DNA of 64,000 bases from Legionella geestiana (GCF_004571195.1 NZ_CP038271.1:124001-188000), one strand, 5' to 3'; positions 25,775 through 37,551 are shown, numbered from the stretch's first letter. Program-made: numbers and translations. Notes: generated by a model not told the origin, from the sequence alone.

Positions 25775-27911
25775 GCCGCATGTCCTTCATCGTGAAAAGA
25801 TTTCCCATAATCCGAAGACCCGCAGCCCCCTTCAGCGAAAGAATGGTTTCAGGATGAAACTGCAGTGCATGCACTGGAAGCGTTCGATGCGATACCCCCA
25901 TGACAATTCCGTCCTCCGTTTCTGCGGTCACTTCAAGAACCTCTGGAACGCTTGTGGCGTGAAGTGAATGGTAACGACCTGCGGTAAAGTGCGACCCCAG
26001 CCCATCAAAAAGCCCTGGATTTTTAAGGACGCGAATGGTTGAAGCCTTTCCATGAACCGGGTAATCAAGCACCCCAAGACATCCACCGAAATACTCAACA
26101 ATACCCTGTAATCCAAGACACACGCCAAAAAGAGCGGCGTTCTTCTCGAGTGCCATGGCAATGGTTTTTTCGAGCTTAAAATCAGACGGGCGGCCAGGGC
26201 CTGGCGAGAGCACAACCCAGTCAAAGGTTTCACGCGTGAGCCAGGTGTGTGCGAACTGATGCCGAACGGTCTGCACATCTGCACCAGTCTGTCGCAGGTA
26301 GTTGGCGAGTGTATGCACGAAAGAGTCTTCATGATCAACAAGCAACACACGTTTTCCACATCCGTTTTGGGGCATCGAATACCCCGATGCTCGAACCGGC
26401 AGCGCATCCGATTGTAGCATCTCCAGAAACGCGGAAGCCTTAAGACGAGTTTCCTGTTCTTCAGCAACGGGGTCAGAATCAAAAAGCAGGGTTGCGCCGG
26501 TGCGTACTTCGGCCCTTCCGGCTTCCACTCGTACCGTTCGTAAAACAAGGCCGGTATTCAGGTTGCCGTTTACACCAAACCAGCCGACCGCACCGGCGTA
26601 CCAGCGTCTAGGCGACTTTTCGTAATCCTCGATAAACTGCATGGCCCATAGCTTGGGCGCCCCGGTTACTGTCACTACCCACATATGGCTTAAGAAGGCG
26701 TCCACTGCGTCAAACTCTTTACGAAGCGTTCCTTCAACGTGATCAACCGTATGAATCACCCGCGAATACATTTCAATCTGGCGCCGGCCAATGACCCGCA
26801 CACTGCCAGGCTCACACACACGTGACTTATCGTTGCGGTCTACATCCGTACACATGGTGAGTTCAGAGGCTTCCTTTGGGGAAGCAAGGAGCGTTTCGAT
26901 ATTGTGCGCATCCTCAATTGCATCGCTTCCGCGGCGAATGGTACCGGAAATTGGACAAGTCTCTACCCTTTTGCCCGTCACTCGCACATACATTTCAGGC
27001 GAAGCACCTACCAGATACTCGCCCTCTCCAAGGTTTAAGAAAAACCCATAGGGAGAAGGATTTTGACGGCGCATACGGGTAAAAAGCGCACTTGGCGCGT
27101 CTTTACAGGCTGCATAAAAAGTCTGACTGGGAACCACTTCAAAAAGGTCGCCACGGGCAAAACGCGTTTTCGCCTCAGCGACAACTCCTGCATATTCTCC
27201 CGGCGCATGATCACCCTTTTGTTCAGGGGCGTTCCCCCCCATCCAGGGCGTAAAATCACCATCACGCGCGAGACCCTGCGTGGATTTGCCGAGGTGTCGA
27301 AATTCATAGCGCCGAACAGAGGCTACTTCGCGACGGTGGTCAACCGCGATAATTTCATCAGGAAAATACAGCACCATGTCGCGTGCATGCGCCTCTCGCG
27401 GCTTTTTCTTTTTAATCTGTTCAAACTGGAAAACAAGATCGTAACCAAAAGCCCCGTAAAACCCGAGGCAGGCATCTTCTTCCGTAAAAAGGTGAGCAAG
27501 CAACGCTCTCAGTACTTCAAATACTGAAGGCTGACGGCTGCGCGCTTCTTCAGAGAACTCGCCTGAGCCTTGAACAACATCCCACAGAGATACGGTGCTG
27601 GTCTCTGAATGTCTGTGCAAAAAAACACAGCTTTCAAGTACCGGTGTCAGTATGGCAAGAAGCACCTCACCACGTTGATTGAGGGCTTCAAAACGCAGGC
27701 TCTTTTCCTGGCAGACCATGCTGAGTGGCGGATTGCAAAAACCGATGTCCCACGACGTATAGCGCCCCGGGAACTCAAAACCAGAGGCAAAAACGCCTCC
27801 ACGCAGACCATCGAGGCGTGAAACCAGCGGTTCAATGGCACCCTCATACACTATCGGGGTTTCTTCACACTCTATCTGTATTCCGCCGCGTGTAGCAAAC
27901 TGGTGCAGCAT
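25767..27911 (-). CDS. trpE: Fused anthranilate synthase, TrpE-TrpG
   Basis: 714 residues. The N-terminal 500 residues are the chorismate-using subunit: GDLFEVVPSQTF, NPSPYGFFLNLGEGEYLVGA, ETCPISGTIRRGSDAIEDAH, ELTMCTDVDRNDKSRVCEPG and VVTVTGAPKLWAMQFIEDYE. A class I glutamine amidotransferase follows: VLLVDHEDSFVHTLANYL, LSPGPGRPSDF, nucleophile Cys about 598 in FGVCLGLQGIVEYFGG, and VHALQFHPETI with catalytic His and Glu. The fusion order TrpE-TrpG is the type described in Rhizobium and relatives. It supplies anthranilate from chorismate and glutamine. The partners trpD and trpC lie 15 kb away at 42.6-44.4 kb. No leader peptide for attenuation is evident upstream. Confidence 0.94.
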   Translation of the reverse strand: MLHQFATRGGIQIECEETPIVYEGAIEPLVSRLDGLRGGVFASGFEFPGRYTSWDIGFCNPPLSMVCQEKSLRFEALNQRGEVLLAILTPVLESCVFLHRHSETSTVSLWDVVQGSGEFSEEARSRQPSVFEVLRALLAHLFTEEDACLGFYGAFGYDLVFQFEQIKKKKPREAHARDMVLYFPDEIIAVDHRREVASVRRYEFRHLGKSTQGLARDGDFTPWMGGNAPEQKGDHAPGEYAGVVAEAKTRFARGDLFEVVPSQTFYAACKDAPSALFTRMRRQNPSPYGFFLNLGEGEYLVGASPEMYVRVTGKRVETCPISGTIRRGSDAIEDAHNIETLLASPKEASELTMCTDVDRNDKSRVCEPGSVRVIGRRQIEMYSRVIHTVDHVEGTLRKEFDAVDAFLSHMWVVTVTGAPKLWAMQFIEDYEKSPRRWYAGAVGWFGVNGNLNTGLVLRTVRVEAGRAEVRTGATLLFDSDPVAEEQETRLKASAFLEMLQSDALPVRASGYSMPQNGCGKRVLLVDHEDSFVHTLANYLRQTGADVQTVRHQFAHTWLTRETFDWVVLSPGPGRPSDFKLEKTIAMALEKNAALFGVCLGLQGIVEYFGGCLGVLDYPVHGKASTIRVLKNPGLFDGLGSHFTAGRYHSLHATSVPEVLEVTAETEDGIVMGVSHRTLPVHALQFHPETILSLKGAAGLRIMGNLFTMKDMRHA

Positions 27912-27923
27912 GTGATGTTCCCC

Positions 27924-29819
27924 TTAAACAACCGCCTCTTTAACGCGAGCCTCCTTCCCGTCAGCCGCGCGGTGATATTCCGGAACCAGCTGCTGCAGCA
28001 GCGACAGCATCGCTTCCACATTATGGGTGTTGGCAGCGCTGTCTATCTGTTGCAGTGTGTCCTGTAATTCGTCCCAGCGTATTTCTCGAAACTGCCCCAT
28101 AAAAAGCTTCTCATGAGCGGTAGGCTGCAGTTTTTCTGAAGGATGAAATAATTCCTCAAAGAGTTTTTCACCGGGACGCAGACCAGTGTATTCAATCTGA
28201 ATATCGCGCCCGGGCTCTTTGCCGGCAAGCCGGATAATCTGTTCGGCAAGGTAGCTTATCTTGACGGGCTCTCCCATATCAAGTACAAAAATCTCTCCCC
28301 CATTACCATTCACCATGGCCTGAAGAATCAACTGGCATGCTTCAGGAATCGTCATGAAATAACGCGCCATATCAGGATGCGTTACGGTCAACGGCCCGCC
28401 CTGCCGCAGCTGCTTTTTAAAGAGTGGTACCACACTGCCGGCTGACCCCAGTACATTACCAAAACGAACCGTTACAAAGCGGGTTTTGACGCGGGCATTA
28501 AGGTTCTGGCAAAAAATCTCCGCCACCCGTTTGGTCGTCCCCATGACATTGGTAGGATTAACAGCCTTGTCCGTTGAAATAAGAACAAACTTTTCCACAT
28601 CAGCCTGCACACTGGCCTCGGCCACTATGCGGGTTCCGGTGATATTGTTTTTAATTGCCACCGGCACTTGATGCTCAAGCAACGGTACATGCTTGTAGGC
28701 CGCCGCATGAAAGACAGTCTGCGGTCGATAGTCCTGAAAAATCTCATTTATGAGGTTTTTATCGGTTACACTCGCAAGGACTGGAATAATGCGTGCCGCC
28801 GGAAAGCGTCCTCTGAGTTCCATTTCAATGCGGTAAAGATTGTATTCGGCATGATCGAGCACCACAATCTCAGCTGGATTCAGCGCGAGTACCTGCCGGC
28901 AAAGCTCCGAACCGATGGAACCACCGCCTCCGGTAACCAGTATGCGCTTTCCAGAAACGGCTTCTCCAATGCGATCCCACTCGAGCGAGACCTCATCGCG
29001 CCCGAGCAAATCTTCGATGTTAACATTGCGAAGCGAATTAATTTCAACACGCCCCGAGGCAATCGCACGAAGGCCTGGAAGGGTTCGAAACGGCACCCGG
29101 CTCGCTTCACAAAGTGCGACAACGCGCCGCATCGCAACCGAACCTGCCGCAGGCATTGCAATAAAAATCAGCGTGATATTGAGCTCTTGAACCAGGCGTG
29201 GCAGGTCTTTGATGCTGCCTAAAACCCGCACTCCGTGTACTTCGAGCCCTTTTTTACGCGGGTTATCATCCACAATGCCGACTGCGACGTAGCGCGCGGT
29301 TCGCTTCAGTTCACGCACGAGCCCCTCTCCGGCGTGTCCGGCACCAATCACTATGACCCGCTCGGCATCAGCTGCCTTTTTGCGCACGGCACTCAGCTGG
29401 TCGCGGTGATAGCGTGCAATGAGGCGCGCGCCTCCAAGCGTTAGAATCAGCACCATGGAATAAAGCAGCAGAATGGAGCGCGGCAGGCCTTCAAGAAAGG
29501 AACAGAGATAAAGGAGCGGCACTGCCAGCAGGGGTGCCGCAAGCGCTGCTTTAAGGATACGCGATAAATCACTCAGCGAGCAAAAGTGCCATACGCCCCG
29601 ATACACACGAAAATGGTAAAAGCACGCCATCTGAAGCACAAACAGCACGCCCAGTGACTTCATCCAGTGCGCGGTAAAATGTACAGGAATGTGCCAGCCC
29701 CCAAAACGCAGGCCATAAGCCACGAACCAGGCAAAGGGAATCGCCAACGCGTCAAACGCCAGAACCGGCAATTTTTTCCGAATCTTCAGCAGCAGTTTAT
29801 GCATCCCTTCTCGCTCCAT
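27924..29819 (-). CDS. WbpM/CapD-type NDP-sugar 4,6-dehydratase, membrane-anchored
   Basis: 631 residues from ATG 29819; a TTG three codons earlier and an ATG five codons later are possible starts. Four hydrophobic helices fill residues about 15-125. An ancillary Rossmann part (VIVIGAGHAGEGLVREL) precedes the catalytic SDR domain with ILVTGGGGSIGSELCRQV and STDKAVNPTNVMGTTKR, where Met replaces the usual Tyr of Y-x3-K, as in WbpM-type UDP-GlcNAc 4,6-dehydratases. These enzymes make activated 6-deoxy-4-keto sugars for surface polysaccharides. It is last in a tight three-gene minus-strand set with a GT-C-like protein and a UbiA-type prenyltransferase. Confidence 0.92.
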   Translation of the reverse strand: MEREGMHKLLLKIRKKLPVLAFDALAIPFAWFVAYGLRFGGWHIPVHFTAHWMKSLGVLFVLQMACFYHFRVYRGVWHFCSLSDLSRILKAALAAPLLAVPLLYLCSFLEGLPRSILLLYSMVLILTLGGARLIARYHRDQLSAVRKKAADAERVIVIGAGHAGEGLVRELKRTARYVAVGIVDDNPRKKGLEVHGVRVLGSIKDLPRLVQELNITLIFIAMPAAGSVAMRRVVALCEASRVPFRTLPGLRAIASGRVEINSLRNVNIEDLLGRDEVSLEWDRIGEAVSGKRILVTGGGGSIGSELCRQVLALNPAEIVVLDHAEYNLYRIEMELRGRFPAARIIPVLASVTDKNLINEIFQDYRPQTVFHAAAYKHVPLLEHQVPVAIKNNITGTRIVAEASVQADVEKFVLISTDKAVNPTNVMGTTKRVAEIFCQNLNARVKTRFVTVRFGNVLGSAGSVVPLFKKQLRQGGPLTVTHPDMARYFMTIPEACQLILQAMVNGNGGEIFVLDMGEPVKISYLAEQIIRLAGKEPGRDIQIEYTGLRPGEKLFEELFHPSEKLQPTAHEKLFMGQFREIRWDELQDTLQQIDSAANTHNVEAMLSLLQQLVPEYHRAADGKEARVKEAVV

Positions 29820-29839
29820 GACTTTCAAAGAAAAGCATT

Positions 29840-31378
29840 TTACCTCATTTTTACTGTTTCAGCACGGTCAGGTTTTACGGGCATTCGCTGGTATATCCGA
29901 TACTGGTAACTGGAGTTATGACTCATCAATGTTTTAAAAACGCGCACCTCTTTCCACGCCTTTGTTTGCGAAAGCCTGCCCGCAAGGCACCTGTCTACGG
30001 CGAGCGTAAGCGTTTTACCATTCATAATCAGTTCGGTCACGATAACCATATCAGGGTTAGTGGCGAGTATATCCTTACAAAATGTTTCTGCACGCACCTT
30101 TAAAGGCATGCGCGCCATGACGCGGTTGTTTAAACAAAAAGAATCGATAAAAACCGCGTCAATTTCTGCAGGAATCTGACCACTGTCACCCATGACTATC
30201 CGTGTTTGCGGCGTGCTGTGAGCGCGAATCCATTGAAGGGTTTTAATGCGAAGCTGTTCATGCTGTAAAGGATTTTGAATATAATGCCGATATTCTGCTG
30301 GTGTGAGCGATGGTATCCAGAGCACGCCAGTTAAAATACCGACTGCCAGCAGAACGGCGTTTGGCGCCCGCTGGCTCAAAAAACGACGAGTAAACGCTTC
30401 AAGACCCAATAGCGGGAGAGGTAGAAAGAGCGCGAAGGCGGGTAGAAAAAGCCGGTTATCAAACGCTACGATGTCCTCGGCATGCAGAAGTGCCATAAGG
30501 TAGAAAACACCAGGCGCCAGAAGGAGAATAAATCGTCGGTCAAAGGACTTAAAAAGTATCGGTAGCGTGGGCAGCAGCCATATCCCAATGAGGCGTAGAT
30601 ATCGGTGTGCCAGTACATAGTGACTCTCGGAAATGCCCTTACAGTAAACAGGATTTGGGAAAAAACCGTTAAAATACTGCCAGCGCCACAGGAACCAGCT
30701 CCCCCACACAAGCGTCAGTGTGAGCGTAAACATAAGGATGCCGCGCCTTCCCTCAGAGGTACTTACAAGCGACTTGTCTGATAAAAACCACAGACCAAAA
30801 AGCAGCATGAATGCCGGTGTTTCCGGGCGCGTCATGCCACCTGCAGCAAGCATCAAGGCACAAACCATAAAAGCCGCAGGATTTATTGCATCGCGCGCTT
30901 TAGCAAAAGCGTTAAAACCAGCCGCACGAAAGGCAAAGACCGTGGCCCAGACTAACAGCGCCTGATAGACAGCGGTTTCAAGCCCTCCTACCGCCCAGAG
31001 CATCTCACCACGGTACAGTAACAGCCAGAAAACTGGTATCAGGGAGGGAATGCGCTGAAACCAAAAGCGCGTCAGCGTAAAAACGCCGGCAAGCGTTGCC
31101 AGTAGCCCAAGGGTACCGGCTACTTTGAGCCAAAGGAGCGGGTTTTGCCCAAGCCACAGAGCCCCCGCCCCAAGGAGCATGAAGCTGAAAGATGAAAATC
31201 CCTCCAGTGGTGATTCTCCATGGTTCCATACGATGCCGAGGCCTGCCACCAGATGTTTTGCATAACGCAGCGGAATCCATGCATCATCGACAACAAACGG
31301 CCATACCGCCTGAAGCTGGAATGCAGTCAGTAACCCAAGCATTCCGACAAGTGCGTAAAATACAATTTTTTCACGCAT
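29840..31378 (-). CDS. GT-C-like polytopic membrane glycosyltransferase
   Basis: 512 residues from ATG 31378, two bases after the UbiA-type gene's stop and with a GGGGG RBS inside that gene. About ten transmembrane helices. The first loop carries VVDDAWIPLRYAKHLVAGLG (Asp33-Asp34), the acidic DD motif of lipid-linked GT-C glycosyltransferases such as arabinofuranosyl- and mannosyltransferases, which often read DDAYISFRYARNL. The C-terminal 120 residues are soluble and periplasmic. The family also includes Legionella proteins named LphB; that link is from memory and is not proved here. It likely moves a sugar from a polyprenyl-phosphate donor. Confidence 0.75.
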   Translation of the reverse strand: MREKIVFYALVGMLGLLTAFQLQAVWPFVVDDAWIPLRYAKHLVAGLGIVWNHGESPLEGFSSFSFMLLGAGALWLGQNPLLWLKVAGTLGLLATLAGVFTLTRFWFQRIPSLIPVFWLLLYRGEMLWAVGGLETAVYQALLVWATVFAFRAAGFNAFAKARDAINPAAFMVCALMLAAGGMTRPETPAFMLLFGLWFLSDKSLVSTSEGRRGILMFTLTLTLVWGSWFLWRWQYFNGFFPNPVYCKGISESHYVLAHRYLRLIGIWLLPTLPILFKSFDRRFILLLAPGVFYLMALLHAEDIVAFDNRLFLPAFALFLPLPLLGLEAFTRRFLSQRAPNAVLLAVGILTGVLWIPSLTPAEYRHYIQNPLQHEQLRIKTLQWIRAHSTPQTRIVMGDSGQIPAEIDAVFIDSFCLNNRVMARMPLKVRAETFCKDILATNPDMVIVTELIMNGKTLTLAVDRCLAGRLSQTKAWKEVRVFKTLMSHNSSYQYRIYQRMPVKPDRAETVKMR

Positions 31379-31380
31379 GT

Positions 31381-32256
31381 TCAACCCCCAACCGCAATTA
31401 AGGTAAGGGCAATAAAAAACAGGGCATTCAGGCAGGATGCGCGGTCGTGTAAAAAAACGAGCATCGGGTCATCTGTCAGGGGATGTTGGTGAAGAATCGT
31501 AATAAACCGATATAGACCGAAGGCTGCCGGCAAAAGTGGCAGATAAAAAACAACAGCCCCCGTATGCACTCTCAGGGTATATGCAACAAAAGACAGATAA
31601 CTCATCAATCCCGTTATCAGTACCGCGCGGTCGAGTCCTTTTTGTGTATACGAGGCGAGAACGGAACGCGCAGCGGTGTCCTTGTAGAGCACTTTTTCCA
31701 GCAGACGTTTTGAGAGCGCGATACAAAGGCTTAAAAGCGTTGTAGTAATGAGCAGCCAGCGCGAAACCGGCAATCCGATACCGATACTTCCCGCAAGCAC
31801 ACGCAGCATAAAACCGCAGGCAATACAGACAACATCAAGCACTGGTACCTGCCGCAGACCGTTGTTGTACATCGCACTGAGTCCAAGATAGGCCAGCAGC
31901 AGGTAAAAAAGCGTCGATGAAACGGCAACTGCGGCAACCAGTCCTGCAAAGAGTGTGAAAAGCACGAGGCAGACAGCATGACGCACAGTCACAAGGCCTA
32001 ATGCGAGCGGGCGACTTTTTTTTCGGGGATGCAGACAGTCATCCTTAAGGTCACGCACATCGTTCATAATATAAACCGCGCTCGAAACCAGTGCGAACGC
32101 GACACAGGCGCCGACTGCAGGCAGCAATAAATCGCGTGGCATACCGGCATAGACCATCCCTGGCAATACAAACACCGATTTAATCCACTGTTGTGGACGC
32201 ATGAGTGCCAAAATGGCACCCCATTTTTTACTTGCCAATTTCCTTATCCCAAACAT
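31381..32256 (-). CDS. UbiA-family prenyltransferase, DPPR-synthase type
   Basis: 291 residues, eight or nine hydrophobic helices. The first Asp-rich motif is YIMNDVRDLKDDCLHPRKKS (residues 62-81) followed by RPLA. The reading NDxxDxxxDxxHPxKxxRP is typical of decaprenyl-phosphate phosphoribosyltransferases, which move phosphoribose onto polyprenyl phosphate on the way to lipid-linked arabinose, and differs from ubiquinone UbiA (NDxxDxxxD then RTxxRP). It opens the three-gene set read toward lower coordinates. A substrate cannot be proved from sequence. Confidence 0.82.
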   Translation of the reverse strand: MFGIRKLASKKWGAILALMRPQQWIKSVFVLPGMVYAGMPRDLLLPAVGACVAFALVSSAVYIMNDVRDLKDDCLHPRKKSRPLALGLVTVRHAVCLVLFTLFAGLVAAVAVSSTLFYLLLAYLGLSAMYNNGLRQVPVLDVVCIACGFMLRVLAGSIGIGLPVSRWLLITTTLLSLCIALSKRLLEKVLYKDTAARSVLASYTQKGLDRAVLITGLMSYLSFVAYTLRVHTGAVVFYLPLLPAAFGLYRFITILHQHPLTDDPMLVFLHDRASCLNALFFIALTLIAVGG

Positions 32257-32458
32257 GCAGTTAGCCCTCAGGATCTGCTGTTATTAAATTTGACTACAGC
32301 CTCCAGTTGGCACCCTGCTTGCATTTTGACATTGATTCCGTATTATGGAAGTGATGTCCACTACTTGCAGTAGCATGTTGCCGGTGGCATTGCCCCATTG
32401 TCAACAGCCCTTGTGGGTTTCGGATTGTTTAACGTGAACCAGGGAATAGAGGTGAACC

Positions 32459-33886
32459 ATGGGCGACAGTTACCGATTACCAGAAGATTTTGCTTTAAAA
32501 CTCCTGCGTCTTAAAAAAGATTACCTCGACACTACTAAAGTCGATCTTGATACGGCCCCGCAGCCTTATGCTATCAGCACCATATTCGGTGCGAAGGATG
32601 TTAAGACGCGCTGGGAGCAATGTTTGATGTTTGAGCAGTGGATTTATGGGCTTAATTTGCATCTGCCCGTGCCTGAGAGCATACAGCACCCAGGTCAATC
32701 CACGCCAAAACCAGAGCCTGAAACACTTGATGAAGCCACCTGGAATACCCATTGTCGTGTACTGATTGCCTTTTACCTGTACATTGTCAGTAAAATTGGG
32801 CAGTACCTGCTTTCATCGCCTGCGATGGATATCCTGATTAAAGCGGCAATGAACATTAATCCTGCAAACCCTCTGGATGACGCGACACGTGCTGCCTGTC
32901 TTCGTACGGCAAGCCTTTATCTTTCAAACGGCGCGGCACTTCTTGCCATTAACAAAAATCTTCATGCACTTCGGGTTAAAAAAGTGCTTGATGATGGTAC
33001 GGAAGTAACCCATCAGGTTCCAGCGATGAGGGAGGAAACATTTCTGAAACTGCAGCAATATGTCCAGGATGAGTGCAGAGCACTGGATGAGTCCTTCAGT
33101 GCAAGGAATTACCCCATAACAAACCTGATGATACCGGCACTCTCCATGCCCCTAAAAATTGCCGGTGGTTCGGCGGGCGTTCTGCTGGGTCACATTGCAG
33201 CAAACTCCACCAAGGCCATGTCCCTGCACTCCACAATGGCCGCAGGAATCACCTCAATTGCACTGGTTGCCGTGCCTTCGGCCGGCAAAGGACTGATGCT
33301 CGTGGCAGCGCCCTACGCCACAATAACAGCAGGCGCCATGTTTGGCATTACCGGGTACCAGGGCTGTTCAAAGATTGGGGAAATCGCCGGCAAGGGCATG
33401 GGCTTTGTGATTGGCCTGCCCTGTGATACCGGGGTTAAAATGGTAAGGCATTTATTTCATATGGCGCAGCTGGAATACTACTACCGCCAGCACGGCAAAA
33501 AACCGGTTCCCGGTTATTCTTTGCTGGATGGCAGTTTCGTTGCAGCCGATTACTTCAAGCCCATGCCAGACAGCGCAGCACCGGACATTCTCTCCGCTTC
33601 CGTGTCGTCATCTTCATCCTTGCCTTTACCCGCATTAGAAGGGTTTGAGTCGGCAGTGGAGATTGATGAAACCAGTCAATCTCTGCGTTTTCATATTGCC
33701 GGAGAAACAACGCTCGTGCCCTATGATGCCATTATGTCATTAGACAGCGAGCAAGCCCTGCCCTACCTTGCTGAACTGAGAGAGGTTCTCGCTGAGAAAC
33801 CCCTCTATTGCGGTGAAGAAAGCCTGTTTGAAAGTCGAGAATCCTCTGCTGAAAGCTCAAGCTCCACTGATGCATGCAGGATGTAG
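32459..33886 (+). CDS. Orphan protein with hydrophobic core and Ser/Glu-rich tail
   Basis: 475 residues, RBS AGAGGTG before ATG. Residues 1-215 are helical and polar. About 220-320 there are two or three glycine-rich hydrophobic stretches (AGGSAGVLLGHIAANSTKAM, GITSIALVAVPSAG, TITAGAMFGITGY) that could insert in a membrane as hairpins. The C-terminal 100 residues are acidic and Ser-rich, ending SLFESRESSAESSSSTDACR. No signal peptide. Such a tail and the lack of relatives are features of Dot/Icm substrates; this is inference. It is divergent from the UbiA-type gene, with about 200 bases between holding the promoters, and ends beside a solo repeat. Confidence 0.7.
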   Translation: MGDSYRLPEDFALKLLRLKKDYLDTTKVDLDTAPQPYAISTIFGAKDVKTRWEQCLMFEQWIYGLNLHLPVPESIQHPGQSTPKPEPETLDEATWNTHCRVLIAFYLYIVSKIGQYLLSSPAMDILIKAAMNINPANPLDDATRAACLRTASLYLSNGAALLAINKNLHALRVKKVLDDGTEVTHQVPAMREETFLKLQQYVQDECRALDESFSARNYPITNLMIPALSMPLKIAGGSAGVLLGHIAANSTKAMSLHSTMAAGITSIALVAVPSAGKGLMLVAAPYATITAGAMFGITGYQGCSKIGEIAGKGMGFVIGLPCDTGVKMVRHLFHMAQLEYYYRQHGKKPVPGYSLLDGSFVAADYFKPMPDSAAPDILSASVSSSSSLPLPALEGFESAVEIDETSQSLRFHIAGETTLVPYDAIMSLDSEQALPYLAELREVLAEKPLYCGEESLFESRESSAESSSSTDACRM

Positions 33887-33890
33887 GCAA

Positions 33891-33907
33891 TCAGGGTGTG
33901 TCATCAA

Positions 33908-33909
<2 letters not shown>
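33891..33909. repeat. Solo repeat end (TTAGGGCGTGTC type)
   Basis: TCAGGGTGTGTCATCAATT differs from 4230-4248 at only two positions. It lies between the convergent stops of the orphan gene and the nif3-type gene, and its last bases form the latter's TAA stop on the minus strand. Confidence 0.5.
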
Positions 33910-36168
<2,259 letters not shown>

Positions 36169-36169
<1 letters not shown>

Positions 36170-36462
36170 TACTGTTCCTGCACATTTCCACGTAAAAGAG
36201 ATTCCACACCGCAAAACCGTGATAACAAAGCAATCTGCTCCGGGATGGCAAGAAATTGCAGGGTTTTGCCGTTCTTGCGGCAAATTCGGTGCGCTTCGAT
36301 TAAAAGCGCAAGCCCTGCCGTATCGCACCATGATACCGATGCAAGCGAAAGCCTGATATCCGCAGAAACCTGTTGTTCTACCCAGCGGGAGAGGCGCTCA
36401 CGCTCCTCACCGGCATTGCCATAGGCAAGCTGCTCTGGCAGTACGTAATCTTTGCTCGCCAT
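36169..36462 (-). CDS. mlaB: MlaB, STAS-domain subunit of the Mla lipid transporter
   Basis: 97 residues, the same length as E. coli MlaB. The STAS core reads RLSLASVSWCDTAGLALLIE followed by AHRICRKNGK; in place of the usual DSAGLA the site is DTAGLA, with Thr at the phosphorylatable Ser position. MlaB binds and activates the MlaF ATPase in the cytoplasm. The gene is 2 bases from mlaC and overlaps ibaG by one base (TAATG). Confidence 0.92.
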
Positions 36463-36464
36463 TT

Positions 36465-37067
36465 TCAGGCCGCCTTTTTAGTTCGCTGCATCGCATTGAT
36501 GAGCGATTGCATGCTTTCATTGCGCAGAACTTCTGCAAACTGGGAACGGAAGCTTTGCAGGAGGCTGACTCCTTCCACGCTCAAATCATAGATTTTCCAG
36601 TCTCCACCTTTTTGCACCAGGCTGTAATTCAGAGGGATGCGCTGTCCGTTTGGGCGCTCAATAACGCTGTTTACGCGCAGAAAATGTCCCTCAGGCATCG
36701 TGCGAAGCGGCGCGAATTTTATGGTCTCACCAGAGTACTCAGCCAGCGGGCTTGAGTAGGTGCGAATCACAAGCTGGGTAAATGCTTTAGAAAAGGCGGC
36801 GCGTTCTGCAGGCGTTGCGCGGTTCCATGCCGTGCGCCCCAATACCGAGCGCGACATCCCGGCTACATCCACATGCGGCAGAAGATGGCGTTCAACGGTG
36901 CGGGAGATAACCGCCGGGTTGGTCTTGAGGCTTGCCTGATGCTGTTTAAGGTCGCTAAGAATGCCATTGGCAGAGGTTTCGAGCATCAAAACCGGTGAAG
37001 ACTGGGCCCATAGTGCGCCGCAAAACATCAGCATCGGAATAAGAAGAAAGGGCTTTAAAAGTTTCAT
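36465..37067 (-). CDS. mlaC: MlaC, periplasmic phospholipid shuttle
   Basis: 200 residues. MKLLKPFLLIPMLMFCGALW followed by AQ is a cleavable signal peptide. The mature part matches MlaC/Tgt2: AVISRTVERHLLPHVDVAGMS, RTAWNRATPAERAAFSKAFT, and LNYSLVQKGGDWKIYDLSVE in the lipid-holding fold. It carries phospholipids between the MlaA-porin complex at the outer membrane and MlaFEDB at the inner membrane. It starts seven bases after mlaD. Confidence 0.94.
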   Translation of the reverse strand: MKLLKPFLLIPMLMFCGALWAQSSPVLMLETSANGILSDLKQHQASLKTNPAVISRTVERHLLPHVDVAGMSRSVLGRTAWNRATPAERAAFSKAFTQLVIRTYSSPLAEYSGETIKFAPLRTMPEGHFLRVNSVIERPNGQRIPLNYSLVQKGGDWKIYDLSVEGVSLLQSFRSQFAEVLRNESMQSLINAMQRTKKAA

Positions 37068-37074
37068 GGTTCAC

Positions 37075-37551
37075 CTATTTTTTGATGTTAAACAGCAGCT
37101 GCCCAATCAGATTTTCAAGGATTATGGCTTCCTGGGTTTTAGCGATAACATCGCCCTCACGCAGAAACGGGTGTGAGCCACTGTCATCGTCAAAACCTGG
37201 TACAATACTGACATAATTAGACCCAAGAAGCCCTTCCGTCAAAATGCGCGCAGACGCGTCTTCGCGCGGAATTGGCTTGTCTGACAGAAGGCGAAGCGTT
37301 ACCCTGGCATTCAGCTCGCCAGGCTGGAGCTCAATGCGCGACACTTCTCCGACCCTCACACCTGCAACGGTCACCGGGGCACGCACTTTCAATCCGCCAA
37401 TGTCGCTGAAGTCGGCGCTGACCTCGTAGGTTTTACCCGCATTCAGCGCAGAAATACCGCTGACTTTCATCACGAGCACCATCAGGGCAAGCAGCCCAAG
37501 CACCATAAAAAGGCCAACGCTGACATCCACGTACCGTTGTCTGTTTTTCAT
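37075..37551 (-). CDS. mlaD: MlaD, MCE-domain subunit of the Mla transporter
   Basis: 158 residues from the ATG at 37551, whose A is the last base of the mlaE stop (TGATG); the frame's two earlier codons are inside mlaE. One N-terminal transmembrane helix (SVGLFMVLGLLALMVLVMKV, residues about 10-29), then the MCE domain: YEVSADFSDIGGLKVRAPVT, VAGVRVGEVSRIEL, and LTEGLLGSNYVSIVPG. It forms the hexameric periplasmic ring through which lipids pass. It is somewhat shorter than the E. coli protein (183). Confidence 0.94.
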   Translation of the reverse strand: MKNRQRYVDVSVGLFMVLGLLALMVLVMKVSGISALNAGKTYEVSADFSDIGGLKVRAPVTVAGVRVGEVSRIELQPGELNARVTLRLLSDKPIPREDASARILTEGLLGSNYVSIVPGFDDDSGSHPFLREGDVIAKTQEAIILENLIGQLLFNIKK

